Of a stretch of DNA of 64,000 nucleotides, positions 29,215 through 39,600 are shown piece by piece. This DNA is from JACMLD01 sp047602295 (GTDB lineage: Bacteria > Bacteroidota > Bacteroidia > Chitinophagales > Chitinophagaceae): positions 4,154,001 to 4,218,000 of the forward strand of contig JASGHP010000001.1 of NCBI GenBank assembly GCA_047602295.1, read 5' to 3'. Both the position numbers and the translations under genes were made by a program. Positions within the stretch are counted from its first letter, which is position 1. Each line of letters starts with the position of its first letter. A model generated the notes under the pieces. That model worked only from the letters and a program-made list of their open reading frames with translations. It was not told where the DNA came from and made no database searches.

Positions 29215-30279
29215 ATGCGTAAGGAACAAGAGCAGGATGAACTGCAGGAAATGGATGGGCCCGAAGAATTGTATGAGCGTCTTTCTATTAAAGTAGACAA
29301 GGGCCAGGAGCCCTTGCGCATAGACAAATTTTTAACTTCCCGCATTGAGAACGCTACTCGCAACAAAGTGCAAAAAGGAATAGAAGCCGGTCGCGTATTG
29401 GTTAACAATAAAGAAGTAAGCGCCAATTATAAAATAAAACCTGCCGACGAGATTGTTGTGTACAGCGACAAAGAAGTTCATGGTGAAGAAATCATTCCCG
29501 AAAACTTTCCGCTAAACATCACTTATGAAGATGATGATGTAATGATCATCAACAAGCCCGCAGGTATGGTGGTACACCCCGGCTGTGGTAATTATACAGG
29601 TACACTCATTAATGGAGTTGCTGGTTATCTTACGGAAAAGAATAAAGATCTCACAGAAGACATGTTACCCCGCTTTGGCATGGTACACCGTATTGATAAA
29701 AACACCAGCGGCCTGATGGTATTGGCAAAAACAGATAAAGCCGTGGCATCTCTTGCAAAACAATTCTTTGATCACACTGTATATCGTCGTTATTATGCAT
29801 TAGTATGGGGAGATGTGGCCGAAGACAACGGCACAATAGTGGCACATATTGGTCGCAACCTGAAGCACCGCAAATTATTTGCTGCTTATCCGGATGGCGA
29901 ACATGGTAAAGAAGCCATCACTCATTATACCGTGCTTGAGCGTTTCGGTTATGTAACGCTGGTAGAGTGCCGCCTTGAGACTGGCCGTACACACCAAATA
30001 CGTGTGCATATGCAATACATTGGCCACCCTCTTTTTAATGATGAAACTTATGGTGGCGACACTATTGTAAAAGGAACAGTGTTTGCCAAATACAAACAAT
30101 TTGTAGACAATTGTTTTGCCATTTGTGCCCGCCACGCACTTCATGCCAAACAGATTGGCTTTATTCACCCCACTAGCCGCAAAGACGTATTATTTACCAG
30201 CGAACTTGCAGAAGACATGCAGCAGGTTATTGAAAAATGGCGAGTGTATGTAAAAGCTAAAGGCATACCCGAAAGCTAA
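29215..30279 (+). CDS. RluA-family 23S rRNA pseudouridine synthase
   Basis: The enzyme converts uridines in large-subunit rRNA to pseudouridine. The 354-residue protein has an acidic N-terminal extension (1-25), an S4 RNA-binding domain (about 28-95: LRIDKFLTSRIENATRNKVQKGIEAGRVLVNNK) and the catalytic domain with the active-site Asp in HRIDKNTSGLMVLAK (near residue 160), then RRYYALVWG and TGRTHQIRVHMQYIGHPL. The S4 domain and overall length are closest to RluD/RluC types. It stands in front of a GNAT gene by 48 bases in the same direction. Confidence 0.94.
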   Translation: MRKEQEQDELQEMDGPEELYERLSIKVDKGQEPLRIDKFLTSRIENATRNKVQKGIEAGRVLVNNKEVSANYKIKPADEIVVYSDKEVHGEEIIPENFPLNITYEDDDVMIINKPAGMVVHPGCGNYTGTLINGVAGYLTEKNKDLTEDMLPRFGMVHRIDKNTSGLMVLAKTDKAVASLAKQFFDHTVYRRYYALVWGDVAEDNGTIVAHIGRNLKHRKLFAAYPDGEHGKEAITHYTVLERFGYVTLVECRLETGRTHQIRVHMQYIGHPLFNDETYGGDTIVKGTVFAKYKQFVDNCFAICARHALHAKQIGFIHPTSRKDVLFTSELAEDMQQVIEKWRVYVKAKGIPES

Positions 30280-30327
30280 ACAGGATTTGAACAATTCTAT
30301 TGACGGAATAACCTTACATGCGTGCAA

Positions 30328-30810
30328 ATGATACATGAAAGTGAAATAATCTTGCGAAAAACAACGATTGCTGATTTAAATATTTTCTTCCAATTTCAAT
30401 TGGATGAAGAAGCGAATTATTTAGCTGCCTTCACTCAAAAAGACCCGACAGATAAAAAAGCATACATTGATAAGTACAGCAAATTTTTGACTGAACCTAC
30501 TATCAACAATCAAACAATTATAGTAAACAATATTATCGCAGGCAGTATCGCAAAGTTTGAAATGCATGGCGAAGCAGGAATTACGTACTGGATTGACAAA
30601 CCATTCTGGGGCAAAGGCATTGCAACTGCAGCTCTCAAAAAATTTTTAACTATAGAAAATGCAAGACCTATTTTTGCAAGTACTGCTTTCGACAATTTCG
30701 GTTCTCAAAAAGTATTGGAGAAATGCGGCTTTGTAAAAACAGGAACAGACAAAGGTTTTGCAAATGCGAGACAAGCAGAAATTGAAGAATATCTTTTTAA
30801 GCTCGCCTGA
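30328..30810 (+). CDS. GNAT acetyltransferase (RimJ/RimL-like)
   Basis: This protein of 160 residues begins MIHESEIILRKTTIADLNIFFQFQLD, the typical first strand and helix of RimJ/RimL-type acetyltransferases. The acetyl-CoA pocket is near ITYWIDKPFWGKGIATAALKKFL, and NFGSQKVLEKCGFVKTG is the last family block. A GTG at 30322 is in frame, but ATG 30328 is the simpler start. The substrate may be a protein N terminus, an antibiotic or a small amine and cannot be told from the sequence. Confidence 0.85.
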   Translation: MIHESEIILRKTTIADLNIFFQFQLDEEANYLAAFTQKDPTDKKAYIDKYSKFLTEPTINNQTIIVNNIIAGSIAKFEMHGEAGITYWIDKPFWGKGIATAALKKFLTIENARPIFASTAFDNFGSQKVLEKCGFVKTGTDKGFANARQAEIEEYLFKLA

Positions 30811-30904
30811 CACATAGTGCAATCCATCAAAAAAGAAGATTGCACATTAATTTATCCGGAACATTTTTCTGCACAAACGCCAAATTGTTATTTCAAGGCC
30901 AATT

Positions 30905-30936
30905 TTTGGATCGGCAATCTGCAATGCATACATTTA
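30905..30936 (+). promoter_or_regulatory. Promoter of the following lipoprotein gene
   Basis: TTTG (30905-30908), 20 bases, then TACATTTA (30929-30936) differs from the consensus in one base. The predicted transcription start is about 20 bases before ATG 30962. Confidence 0.5.
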
Positions 30937-30961
30937 CCTGCAAAGTTTAACCCCTACACCA

Positions 30962-31630
30962 ATGTTATTAAAAACAAGAACCTTTATCATCTTATCCTCT
31001 TTTAGTTTTCTTTTTTCCAGTTGTTTAACCGCAAAAAAATTAGACAGAAAAGTAGCTAAAGAATATGCAGACCGTGCCAACCTGGTACAACCGCTTCAGA
31101 ATACAGACCCCATAGTTATTAGTTCACCACTTATAGATCAATCTGAGCAGTTTTCTGTATCCAAGACAACTACTGAGAAAATGCTTCCGCTTGTTCTGTA
31201 TTGGTCGTGGCAGTATAAAAATTCCTGTACTCTAAACAGTAAGATACCAGTTAACATGCTGCTTGCTCAATTGAAAAAAAGTGGTCAATTGAAAGACAAA
31301 CTAGCAGGAAGAAAACTGGAACTAACAATTGATGATATACCGAACAAATTCGCCATTATAGATAAAGCACACTTAGTCCTTTTTTTATTTGGCTGGGATG
31401 AAATAAGCATCCGTGGAGATGCCGCTAATCTTACTATAAAATACAAGCTATTGCAAGATGGAGCTGCTATAAAATCAGGGGAAATTACAGTACCGGCATT
31501 AGCAAACATGAGAGGAATCGGGATGTTTACTTCGTGGAAAACAGCCACCTCAGATTTTCTGCAACGATATGATGCTAATATAGCCGCAATGGGTAAGACT
31601 TTGATAGCTAATTTACTCAAAGAACTGTAA
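30962..31630 (+). CDS. Lipoprotein of unknown function
   Basis: This 222-residue protein starts MLLKTRTFIILSSFSFLFSSC, a lipoprotein signal with Cys at residue 21. The mature part is a single mixed alpha/beta domain without recognisable motifs. It includes LVLYWSWQYKNSC and a strand-rich C-terminal half (LVLFLFGWDEISIRGDAANLTIKYKL), and ends in an amphipathic helix. The gene has its own promoter and terminator, so it is a monocistronic unit. I do not recognise the family. Confidence 0.75.
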   Translation: MLLKTRTFIILSSFSFLFSSCLTAKKLDRKVAKEYADRANLVQPLQNTDPIVISSPLIDQSEQFSVSKTTTEKMLPLVLYWSWQYKNSCTLNSKIPVNMLLAQLKKSGQLKDKLAGRKLELTIDDIPNKFAIIDKAHLVLFLFGWDEISIRGDAANLTIKYKLLQDGAAIKSGEITVPALANMRGIGMFTSWKTATSDFLQRYDANIAAMGKTLIANLLKEL

Positions 31631-31662
31631 CGGACTATACAATCCTGGTTTCCTCCAATAAA

Positions 31663-31690
31663 AAAGGCAATCCTTTTGGGACTGCCCTTT
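31663..31690. terminator. Intrinsic terminator between convergent genes
   Basis: The imperfect stem AAAGGCAATCC with GGACTGCCCTTT (one bulge) lies after the lipoprotein stop, with only a short T-run. Confidence 0.6.
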
Positions 31691-31727
31691 GGTTTAGCGC
31701 TGGAGTTTAGGATTTTAGTAAACGATT

Positions 31728-32738
31728 TTATTGCACTATATATACTTCGCCAATACCAGCCCTGCTGCCGCTTACCTGGGCGGTAATATCAAACCTGAAA
31801 TACTGTGCTTGTACCGGAGCTATAAAATTTATTCCTTTAATATCTGGTGAAGTAGCCGATGATGTAGTTGCTGGCGCCGTTCCTTTCCAGATGCCTTGCA
31901 CTTTCCAGGTAACATTGTCTGCACTGGTTGAGATGGTCATTTGCGTGGGGTTTTCTGTTGTAGCCACATAATTAGGCACCATTTGAAAACCTTTTATTGT
32001 TTGAGAACTGCCCATATTTACTATAGCGTACTTAGCTGCAGTAGAGCTGTTGCTGGAACGCCAGGCTGTAGCATTGTTTCCATCAATCATAGCAGGGCCT
32101 AGTGCGCCTGACGTTGTATTGCTTACCGTTACCGACCATGCGGTTCTGCTGGCCAATGTACCTGTTAATGGCGTTTGTGTGTTTACGATGTTATTAAATG
32201 CATAGGTTATTTTCACATACACTGTAGCAAGGTTTGAACTAATCGTTACGCCTTTGTCATTACTCGCTGCACTGCTAATGGTAATAGGTAACAAATATCC
32301 ATCCGTATCATTCAAGGTTTCCGGTTTTAAAATTTCTATTTGCATAGAATCAGATAAAACACTTCCCGTTGTTATCTTGTGCATATTAGAATTAACCACG
32401 CGGTAATTGGCAGGTGGCAATCCTGCAAATGATGTTTTGTATTTAGTATTGAAAGCTGCTACCGTAGAAGTATCCGGAGTCATCGTTACATCAACATCTG
32501 CAACTACTGCACGGGTAGTGCTTGCTTTTACAGATACTAAAACATTTCCGGAAACATCAATGGGAGAATGCACAAAAGGCATTACAATGCTATTGTCAAG
32601 GGTTCCATACTCGCCACGCATGTAAACATACATGTCGCTGGAACGCAATTCATCCTTTTTGCAGGATGCCAGTGAAAGCGCCAGCATAATAAACGCTGAA
32701 CACTGTATATATCGAAACAAAATATTTTGTTTTTTCAT
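31728..32738 (-). CDS. DUF1735-type surface lipoprotein with a discoidin (F5/8 type C) domain
   Basis: The 336-residue protein has a lipoprotein signal ending LSLASC (Cys about 26). Residues about 35-175 match the BT_3987/DUF1735 pattern (VDVTMTPDTSTVAAFNTKYKTSFAGLPPANYRV ... ILKPETLNDTDGYLLPITI). Residues about 190-336 form a discoidin-like carbohydrate-binding domain (MIDGNNATAWRSSNSS, KGFQMVP, AQYFRFDIT, IGEVYIVQ). It is the last gene of the PUL operon and probably sits on the cell surface to bind a host or dead-biomass glycoprotein glycan for the GH18 enzyme and the SusCD transporter. Confidence 0.82.
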   Translation of the reverse strand: MKKQNILFRYIQCSAFIMLALSLASCKKDELRSSDMYVYMRGEYGTLDNSIVMPFVHSPIDVSGNVLVSVKASTTRAVVADVDVTMTPDTSTVAAFNTKYKTSFAGLPPANYRVVNSNMHKITTGSVLSDSMQIEILKPETLNDTDGYLLPITISSAASNDKGVTISSNLATVYVKITYAFNNIVNTQTPLTGTLASRTAWSVTVSNTTSGALGPAMIDGNNATAWRSSNSSTAAKYAIVNMGSSQTIKGFQMVPNYVATTENPTQMTISTSADNVTWKVQGIWKGTAPATTSSATSPDIKGINFIAPVQAQYFRFDITAQVSGSRAGIGEVYIVQ

Positions 32739-32768
32739 GTGCTGTATTTTTTCTAGCGTTAGTTTTTA

Positions 32769-33920
32769 TTATTTAGGACACCTTACACCGGCAACAAAGC
32801 TCACTGCCCTTGTAGCAACTGCTGTATAACCATGGCCCGTTAGATCCGGCACATTGCCGGATGCATCTGTGCCATTAAACCTCCAATAAGCCAACAGATC
32901 TTTTGAAGTGGGATCTACATAGCAAAGATTGTTGGCCAGTTGGTTGGCAGTAAGTGCGGTTGTCCATACACGTGCTTCGCTTACATTACCATTCAAAAGA
33001 CGGCCACCGGCAGAAAAGCCAATATGAAAGCCGCCAGAATAACTGTCTGTAAGGTTTACACCACCTGCACCTGCGTCTGTATAATTATCCAGCACACCAT
33101 TTACATAAAGACTGATAGTAGAACCATCATACACAACGGCAACATGATACCACTGACCAGTAGAGAAATAAGTTTTACTGGTTACCGGGTGACTTTTACC
33201 TGCTATTAAACCACCAGCTAATTGCAATTGGTTGTTGGCAATACTCACATCGCCCATACGCAACAGGAAATTTTCTTCAATACCAATAATTGAACTAATA
33301 AATGGATTAGCCGTTTGAAATGCATTCACGTAAACCCTGCACTCCATGGTAAGTTTTGGAACACTGCTTAATGAAGAAGCTGTTAAGAAAGAAGGCACTG
33401 TAAAATAATTTGGCGACACTACTGTAGCCTGTGTAATAATTGTGCGGTTGATGATAAGATAAACAGTTCTTGAAGCTTCCAGTACCGGCAGATCTCCTTT
33501 CACGCTTGTAATGGTAATAGGCACACAATAAATTGCGCCTTCTGCAAACTGGCTGGTAGAAGTAATAGAAAAGTTAACCGACTCAGAAACATTGGTGCCC
33601 GCTTTTATAACCACACTTCCCGCTGCTAATGAATAACTGCCATCTGGCAAAGGCTTATAAGCTGTGCCTTTCGATTTATTGTAAGCATCCAATAAATCGG
33701 GACTTACTTTTATGTTTACCGTAATATCGTTTACCACTTTTGCAGAAGAAGTAACAGATACACCAACGGCAGAAGGCCCATCAATAGTAAACCTGTTTTC
33801 CGGAATCTGTTCTGTACCGGTAAAATAAATCACATCGTGAAATGATACTGCTTTCTTGCAACCGGCAATAAGGCCGGCAAGCAGTACCAATACAGCAAAA
33901 GAATATTTTATTTTAAGCAT
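32769..33920 (-). CDS. DUF1735-type surface lipoprotein with a LamG-like domain
   Basis: From ATG 33920 the protein has 383 residues and a lipoprotein signal ending LLAGLIAGC (Cys about 21). An N-terminal DUF1735-like domain (VNIKVSPDLLDAYNKSKGTAYKPLPDGSYSL) is followed by a laminin G/concanavalin-like domain (about 205-360) with WYHVAVVYDGSTISLYVNGVLD and EARVWTTALTANQL. The upstream in-frame start at 33986 would hide the signal. LamG-like domains bind glycans; together with the neighbouring discoidin lipoprotein it probably helps dock substrate at the surface. Confidence 0.84.
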   Translation of the reverse strand: MLKIKYSFAVLVLLAGLIAGCKKAVSFHDVIYFTGTEQIPENRFTIDGPSAVGVSVTSSAKVVNDITVNIKVSPDLLDAYNKSKGTAYKPLPDGSYSLAAGSVVIKAGTNVSESVNFSITSTSQFAEGAIYCVPITITSVKGDLPVLEASRTVYLIINRTIITQATVVSPNYFTVPSFLTASSLSSVPKLTMECRVYVNAFQTANPFISSIIGIEENFLLRMGDVSIANNQLQLAGGLIAGKSHPVTSKTYFSTGQWYHVAVVYDGSTISLYVNGVLDNYTDAGAGGVNLTDSYSGGFHIGFSAGGRLLNGNVSEARVWTTALTANQLANNLCYVDPTSKDLLAYWRFNGTDASGNVPDLTGHGYTAVATRAVSFVAGVRCPK

Positions 33921-33952
33921 TGTATGCAATTTTGAAAAATTAAAATTGAGTA

Positions 33953-34954
33953 TTAGTGTACTGCCGGGTTTGCAATCTGTATACAACGCCGCATGTATTT
34001 ATACGGCGGATCAAGATTGTAATCCCTTACAAAAAAGAATGCGCCCCAACCTGCTTTCTTTCCCTGTGTAGGTTGCCAGCGTGCCATCCCTTCCAGCGAA
34101 TACATTACAGTTCCATCAACAGGACTAATTGTATTGCCATTGGCTTCTGTAAAAGGAGAACCTCCGTTCTGCCACCAGTCACCAAGGTTTTCAGTAACTA
34201 TAAATTTCCTGGAAGGACACCAACTGCTTAATAAATTATATCTTGATTGCAGGTTGGCTGCTGAGTTGGTAGTAGTTCCTTGTGTGTAAGCCTGGTTTAC
34301 ATAATAGCTTATGTAAGGTTCTGTTGCAGCAGGCGGTATTGTGCTGTAGTAATCGCATACCAATAACTTGCTTGGGTCTGGTGATTGTGGGCCAAGAAAC
34401 TGTCCAAGGTATTTCACCAATATGGTTAAGTTATTGCCGGTAAGATAATCTCCTTCCGGTTCATAGTCCATATCCAATCCATCCAGATCATTTTCCGTAA
34501 CCATGCGCAAAAGATATTTGCCATAGTTAATAATGCCGATAGAGTCAAGCGTTGTCCAGCTCTCTGCCTGCATTCTTATAATTTTAACTGCCAGCATTCT
34601 TGTTCCTTTCACCTCACGCACATAACGCATCTCTTTATAGGCAGTGGGATTATAAGAAGTAAGTGAATCATTTTGTTTTAGTGATGGTATGCCACCCCAA
34701 AGACTGATGATGTCTATGCTATCAGGCAATCCCATAAAATGCTGTGCGTAAGAATATACCTGCGAGTATTCAGAATACCATCCATAACATATCTGGTGAT
34801 CTGTTTTTTTATAGGCACGCAGGTTAGCATAATATTCATCAGAATAAGTTTTAGGCACCTGCAATTGCAAAGCCTCCGGCGTATTCTGCTTGCTGCAACC
34901 CATATAAAGGATTACCAGCATTATCAAAAAAGGAAATCTTAATTTTCTTTCCAT
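33953..34954 (-). CDS. GH18 endo-beta-N-acetylglucosaminidase-like lipoprotein
   Basis: Lipoprotein signal MERKLRFPFLIMLVILYMGC (Cys20) is followed by a GH18 TIM barrel. The catalytic motif DxxDxDxE is complete in DGLDMDYEPE (about residues 155-164), with Glu as the acid/base. ICYGWYSEYSQ near residue 55 and WGAFFFVRDYN near the end fit the EndoF/EndoH-like branch, which cuts the chitobiose core of N-glycans; chitinase activity is a less likely alternative. The 333-residue length fits a single-domain enzyme. It lies between SusD and two glycan-binding lipoproteins. Genes of this set in Bacteroides degrade N-glycans, which is the inferred role here. Confidence 0.87.
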   Translation of the reverse strand: MERKLRFPFLIMLVILYMGCSKQNTPEALQLQVPKTYSDEYYANLRAYKKTDHQICYGWYSEYSQVYSYAQHFMGLPDSIDIISLWGGIPSLKQNDSLTSYNPTAYKEMRYVREVKGTRMLAVKIIRMQAESWTTLDSIGIINYGKYLLRMVTENDLDGLDMDYEPEGDYLTGNNLTILVKYLGQFLGPQSPDPSKLLVCDYYSTIPPAATEPYISYYVNQAYTQGTTTNSAANLQSRYNLLSSWCPSRKFIVTENLGDWWQNGGSPFTEANGNTISPVDGTVMYSLEGMARWQPTQGKKAGWGAFFFVRDYNLDPPYKYMRRCIQIANPAVH

Positions 34955-35004
34955 GATGAAATATTTTTTCGAAGCAATTAATTATTATTTGCGTGTTGCT
35001 GTTA

Positions 35005-36627
35005 TCAGGGTTTTTTATCCCACCACAATTTTGTACCGCCATTGTCTGAACCTCCCAATTGATTGACACCTGTTGCAACACCAGCGGCATTACTTTGGTA
35101 TTCTGATGTAGGGAATGGCAGTCTTCGTATTTGCGTGGTGGTATTAATCAAACCACCGCTGTTATTTACTACCACCGGAAATACTTTTGGATAACGCATC
35201 CTCCTGAATTCTGTCCAGGCTTCCTGGCCATCAGGATACATGGCGATCCATTTTTGTGTAAGGATTTTCTCCAGCTTCAGCTCAAGCGCATCTGCTTCTT
35301 TCCATTTAATAATTACTGTACTAAGGCTTGTACTGGCAGCAGTAATATTATTGCCAGCATTGGAAGGATCTGAATACGCTGCCGGCTTGCTTAATGAATC
35401 GGCAACATAATTAGCAGAAGAGCCTGCGCCCCATTGATCAAATGAAGTTTGAATACCTGTCTGGTACAATGTCTGTGCAGTGCTTCCCATGTTCCAGCCT
35501 CTTACAGAACCTTCTGCTCTTAAGAAATACATTTCAGCAGCAGACATCCAACGCACTGGTGTTTCGCTTAGCACATTCAAAGTAGAAAAAGGCGTTGTGT
35601 AGAGTGCTTTATTGGTAATATTAATGCCATTGCGGATGCCATGATAAACACCATTTACATTCTGGAATAAAAACGGCAACCTTGGATCTTTATACCCGGT
35701 TAGGAAAGATTCCATATTGGCGCCCATCCTTATATCATCAAAATTGAAACAGATAATCTGTAGCGGGTTGTGTATCTGCACACCGTTGGTGCTTTTCAAA
35801 ACAGCATTATCATCATTGGCAGTAAATACGCCATAGGCATTGTTTACTGCAGCTTCTGCATATTGCTTTGCTTTTGCCGCATCTGCATAAGCCAATCGCA
35901 TGGCAAGCCTTAACTTCAACGAATTGGCAAACTTCAACCATTTTACATAGTCACCGCCGTAGATTAAATCATAGGCTGCCAATGGTTTTGAGTTTGGATT
36001 TTGCTGCACGTATTCTGTAAGCACTGCGATAGCAGAATCAAGATCTGCAAAAAAAGAATTGTAGATAGCCTGCTGCCCATCATAAGCTGTAGTTAGTGCG
36101 CCATTGCCAAACTGTGAGTAAGGAAGCGGTCCGTACATATCTGTGGTACGATGCATGGCTTCCACCTTTATAATTTGTGCCAATGCAAATACGTGCCTGG
36201 ATGATTGTATGCCATCCGTTTTCTTTTTAATAGAAAGCCATGCTGGCATTACACCCAGGAAAGCCCTGTTAAAAGCCTGCCCGTACCAACTGGGTGTAAG
36301 GTTGTACGTTGTGCTGTTAGAACCGCCAAACCAGTTATTGCTGGCGCCCATATAACCAGAGAATACATCGCCTGCAAGATTTTGCACCACCTGGTACATT
36401 TCATCTCCAAAAGACGGTGGCTGTGCCACTGGAAATACATTTTGCTCCATTTGCGAAAAAAACACGCCGGTAGAAAGGTTATCATAACCCATCATCTCCT
36501 CTGTAGCATTATTAGGATTGGTATTGTATTCTTTAAAATTTTTTGTGCAGCTTACACAAAAAAGCATACACAATCCTGCAACATACAGCCGGGTATTTGT
36601 TAGTAAAATATTTTTATTGCTATTCAT
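35005..36627 (-). CDS. SusD/RagB-family nutrient-binding outer-membrane lipoprotein
   Basis: SusD-like proteins sit as a lid on the SusC channel and capture oligosaccharide at the surface. The 540-residue protein has a lipoprotein signal ending MLFCVSC (Cys about 26) followed by TKNFKEYNTNPNNAT, typical of the SusD-like-2 branch. Helical TPR-like segments (NSLKLRLAMRLAYADAAKAKQYAEAAV) and the C-terminal WTEFRRMRYPKVFPV / RRLPFPTSEYQ blocks are family marks. It starts 24 bases after the SusC stop, so the two are cotranscribed. Confidence 0.95.
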   Translation of the reverse strand: MNSNKNILLTNTRLYVAGLCMLFCVSCTKNFKEYNTNPNNATEEMMGYDNLSTGVFFSQMEQNVFPVAQPPSFGDEMYQVVQNLAGDVFSGYMGASNNWFGGSNSTTYNLTPSWYGQAFNRAFLGVMPAWLSIKKKTDGIQSSRHVFALAQIIKVEAMHRTTDMYGPLPYSQFGNGALTTAYDGQQAIYNSFFADLDSAIAVLTEYVQQNPNSKPLAAYDLIYGGDYVKWLKFANSLKLRLAMRLAYADAAKAKQYAEAAVNNAYGVFTANDDNAVLKSTNGVQIHNPLQIICFNFDDIRMGANMESFLTGYKDPRLPFLFQNVNGVYHGIRNGINITNKALYTTPFSTLNVLSETPVRWMSAAEMYFLRAEGSVRGWNMGSTAQTLYQTGIQTSFDQWGAGSSANYVADSLSKPAAYSDPSNAGNNITAASTSLSTVIIKWKEADALELKLEKILTQKWIAMYPDGQEAWTEFRRMRYPKVFPVVVNNSGGLINTTTQIRRLPFPTSEYQSNAAGVATGVNQLGGSDNGGTKLWWDKKP

Positions 36628-36651
36628 ATTGCCGAATGTTTGATAGTTGTA

Positions 36652-39600
36652 TCAGAATTGAAATTTTGCACTAAAGCCAATGCTTCTCAGACTAGGCTGC
36701 ATAAAATAATCTATGCCCTGGTAATAGGTGCCTGTATTAGCAGTGGTTTCAGGATCAAAAGGTGCTTTGTTATAGAACATAAACAGGTTTCTGCCAATAG
36801 CACTGAGTGTTATACCCTGTATCCTGTTGTGGAAGAATTTTGCAGGGAAAGTATAACCCAGTGATGCTTCACCCAAACGCACATTGGTAGCGCTGTACAC
36901 ATACATGGAACCTACTCCCGCTACACCACCACCTGTAACAGCATAGTATGCTTCTGCGGGTATGCGTATGCCATTTACCAACGCACCACCCTGATCACGT
37001 GCATCTGCAGACGCCTGTGATACACCAAACCTGTCCATGATGGCTTGTGTTACAGAAACTACTACACCACCCAAACGTGCATTCACCAGGAATGCCAGGT
37101 TGAAGTTTTTATACGTAAAGCTGTTCCTGAAACCAATATTATACCTGGGGTTTGAGTTGCCTGCTTTTATATAAACATTAGGCGCTGCAGTTACACCTTG
37201 TGTTTGCAGACCTACATTTATATAACCGTGCTCATCTACCGCCAATGTGTTTACATAAATATCACCTATAGAACCGCCTTTTACCAATGCCATCATATAA
37301 CTGCCGGTACCACCTACGCTAAGGCTGTCTACACTAACCGTCTGACCGGTTGTATGATCTGTATAATTGGTAAGCAGGTTTACAATTTTATTGCGGTTAA
37401 GGGTAAACGTTGCAGTAGAAGTCCATTCAAGATCTCGTACAATCTTGCCGGTATAAGAAAGTGATGCTTCAATACCTTTATTGGTAACCTGGCCCGCGTT
37501 TACATAAAAACTGCTGTAACCTGTGCTGGGCGCCAATACCGGGTTGAACAACTGGTTATAAGTATTTGAACGATATGCAGTAACATCAAGGCTGATTTTA
37601 TTTCTCAGGAACTTCATGTTAACACCTGCTTCATAAGATTTTGTTCTCTCTGGTTGAAGACCGGTAGCAGGTAAATAAGAACTGGTTACAGGAAATCCAC
37701 CAATGATGGGATAGCTGGCAATGGTGATAAATCTTTCTGGCGCATTACCCACTTCACTGTAAGAACCTCTTACTTTTAAGAACGACAATACAGGCGAGTG
37801 GAGATTCATTAAATCACTCACAATAGCTGAAGCACCAACTGATGGATAGAAAATTGATTTAGCTGTTGTATTTACCAAAGCAGAAGCCCAATCATTTCTA
37901 CCGGTAACATCTACAAACACCATATTGCGATAACCCAGTTGCACACTGCCAAAAACAGATTGTGTCTGATCGTGGTAGCCATCTTGTGTAGCCGTAGCCA
38001 GCGCACTGTTTACATTTGAAAATGCAAACAGGTTAGGCACACTCAGCAGGTTGCCGCCATAGCTATCCATATGATATTTTGCATCCAGCAAACTGGCGCC
38101 TACGTTTGCAGTAAGGCTGTAGATGCGTGAAAAAGTTTTATTGATGTTTACCAGCACATCGCTATACAATTGTTGTGTGGTAGCTGTGCTGCGATAGTAA
38201 GCACCTGCAGCAGAAGCAAACAACCCGGAAGTAGAAGCATTGTATTTCTTCTCTCCTACTGTTGTGTTCCTGTCCATCTTTACACGGGCAGTTACGTTTA
38301 TCCAATCAGCAATATTGTATTTGCCTGCGGCACTGCCCACAAAACGATCTTTATTATTGATGAAGAAATCGCGTTGTGTAATCCAGTAAGGGTTCTGCAT
38401 TTGGAAACCCTGGTCGCCGTAAGGCCAGAACTGTGTTTTAAAATTCCGCGTGGCATCATAACGTTCAAACACCTGGAACTTGCGAATATCATCTCCCCTA
38501 GGGAAAAGATATACCGGTATTAAAGGGTTGAAGTATTGCCCCTGCGACATCATATTCTGCTCTTCCGCTTTTACATACATCACGCTTAGATCAAGATTTA
38601 CTTTATCATCTAAGAAAGAAGAAGTATTGCGGACAGAGAAATTATACCTGGACAGTTTATTGTTAGGAATAATGCCTCTTGCATTTACAGAACCTGCAGA
38701 AAAATAAGTTTGATTTTTATCTGTACCTGTTGAAAGGCTGATACCATTACTAACGTTGGTACCTGTCTGGAAAAAATCTTTCGGATCATAGGTGGAAGGC
38801 GTGGCCAGTTTGCTTCCCCAGCTGTAATAATCTTCCGGATCAGAACCATAAGTATTTTGAAACTTCGGCATTACAAACGGGCTATAAAATGTAGTACTGT
38901 TTGAAAGACTTACATTCAGTTTGCCTGCTGTTCCTTTTTTGGTAGTAATCAACACCACACCATTAGCTGCCTGGCTACCATACAATGCAGCAGCAGCAGG
39001 GCCTGTTAATACAGTGATGCTTGCTATATCATCCGGATTGATATTTGAAATACCATCACCGGTAGAACCGGCACCAGAGAAAACATCGTTGGGCTGACTG
39101 CTGGGTGTAAGTGATGGCAATTGAACACCATCCACTACATACAATGCGTTGTTATTGCCAAACAAAGATTTTGCACCACGCATTACCACCCTTACAGCAC
39201 CACCCACACCAGATGATGCACTGTTAATGGTAACGCCGGCCACTTTACCTGCAAGGCTATTAATGAAATTGGGATCTTTCACCCTTGTTACTTCATCAGC
39301 TTTAAACTCCTGCACATTATAGGTAAGTGCTTTTGTTTTTTTGGTAATGCCCAATGCGGTTACCACTACTTCTTCAATAGCGTTTATAGCTTTCTGCAAA
39401 ACAATATTAATGGTAGTACGTCCTGCAATTGGTTCTTCTACTGTTTTATACCCAATATAACTTACCACCAGTGTTTGATTTGGTGCAGCATTAATAGAGA
39501 AAACGCCCCCGGCTTTGGTAGCAACAGATTTTTTTGTTCCCTTAATGGCTACAGTAGCCCCTTCCAGCGCTACACCATCTGCACCGGTAATGATGCCGGT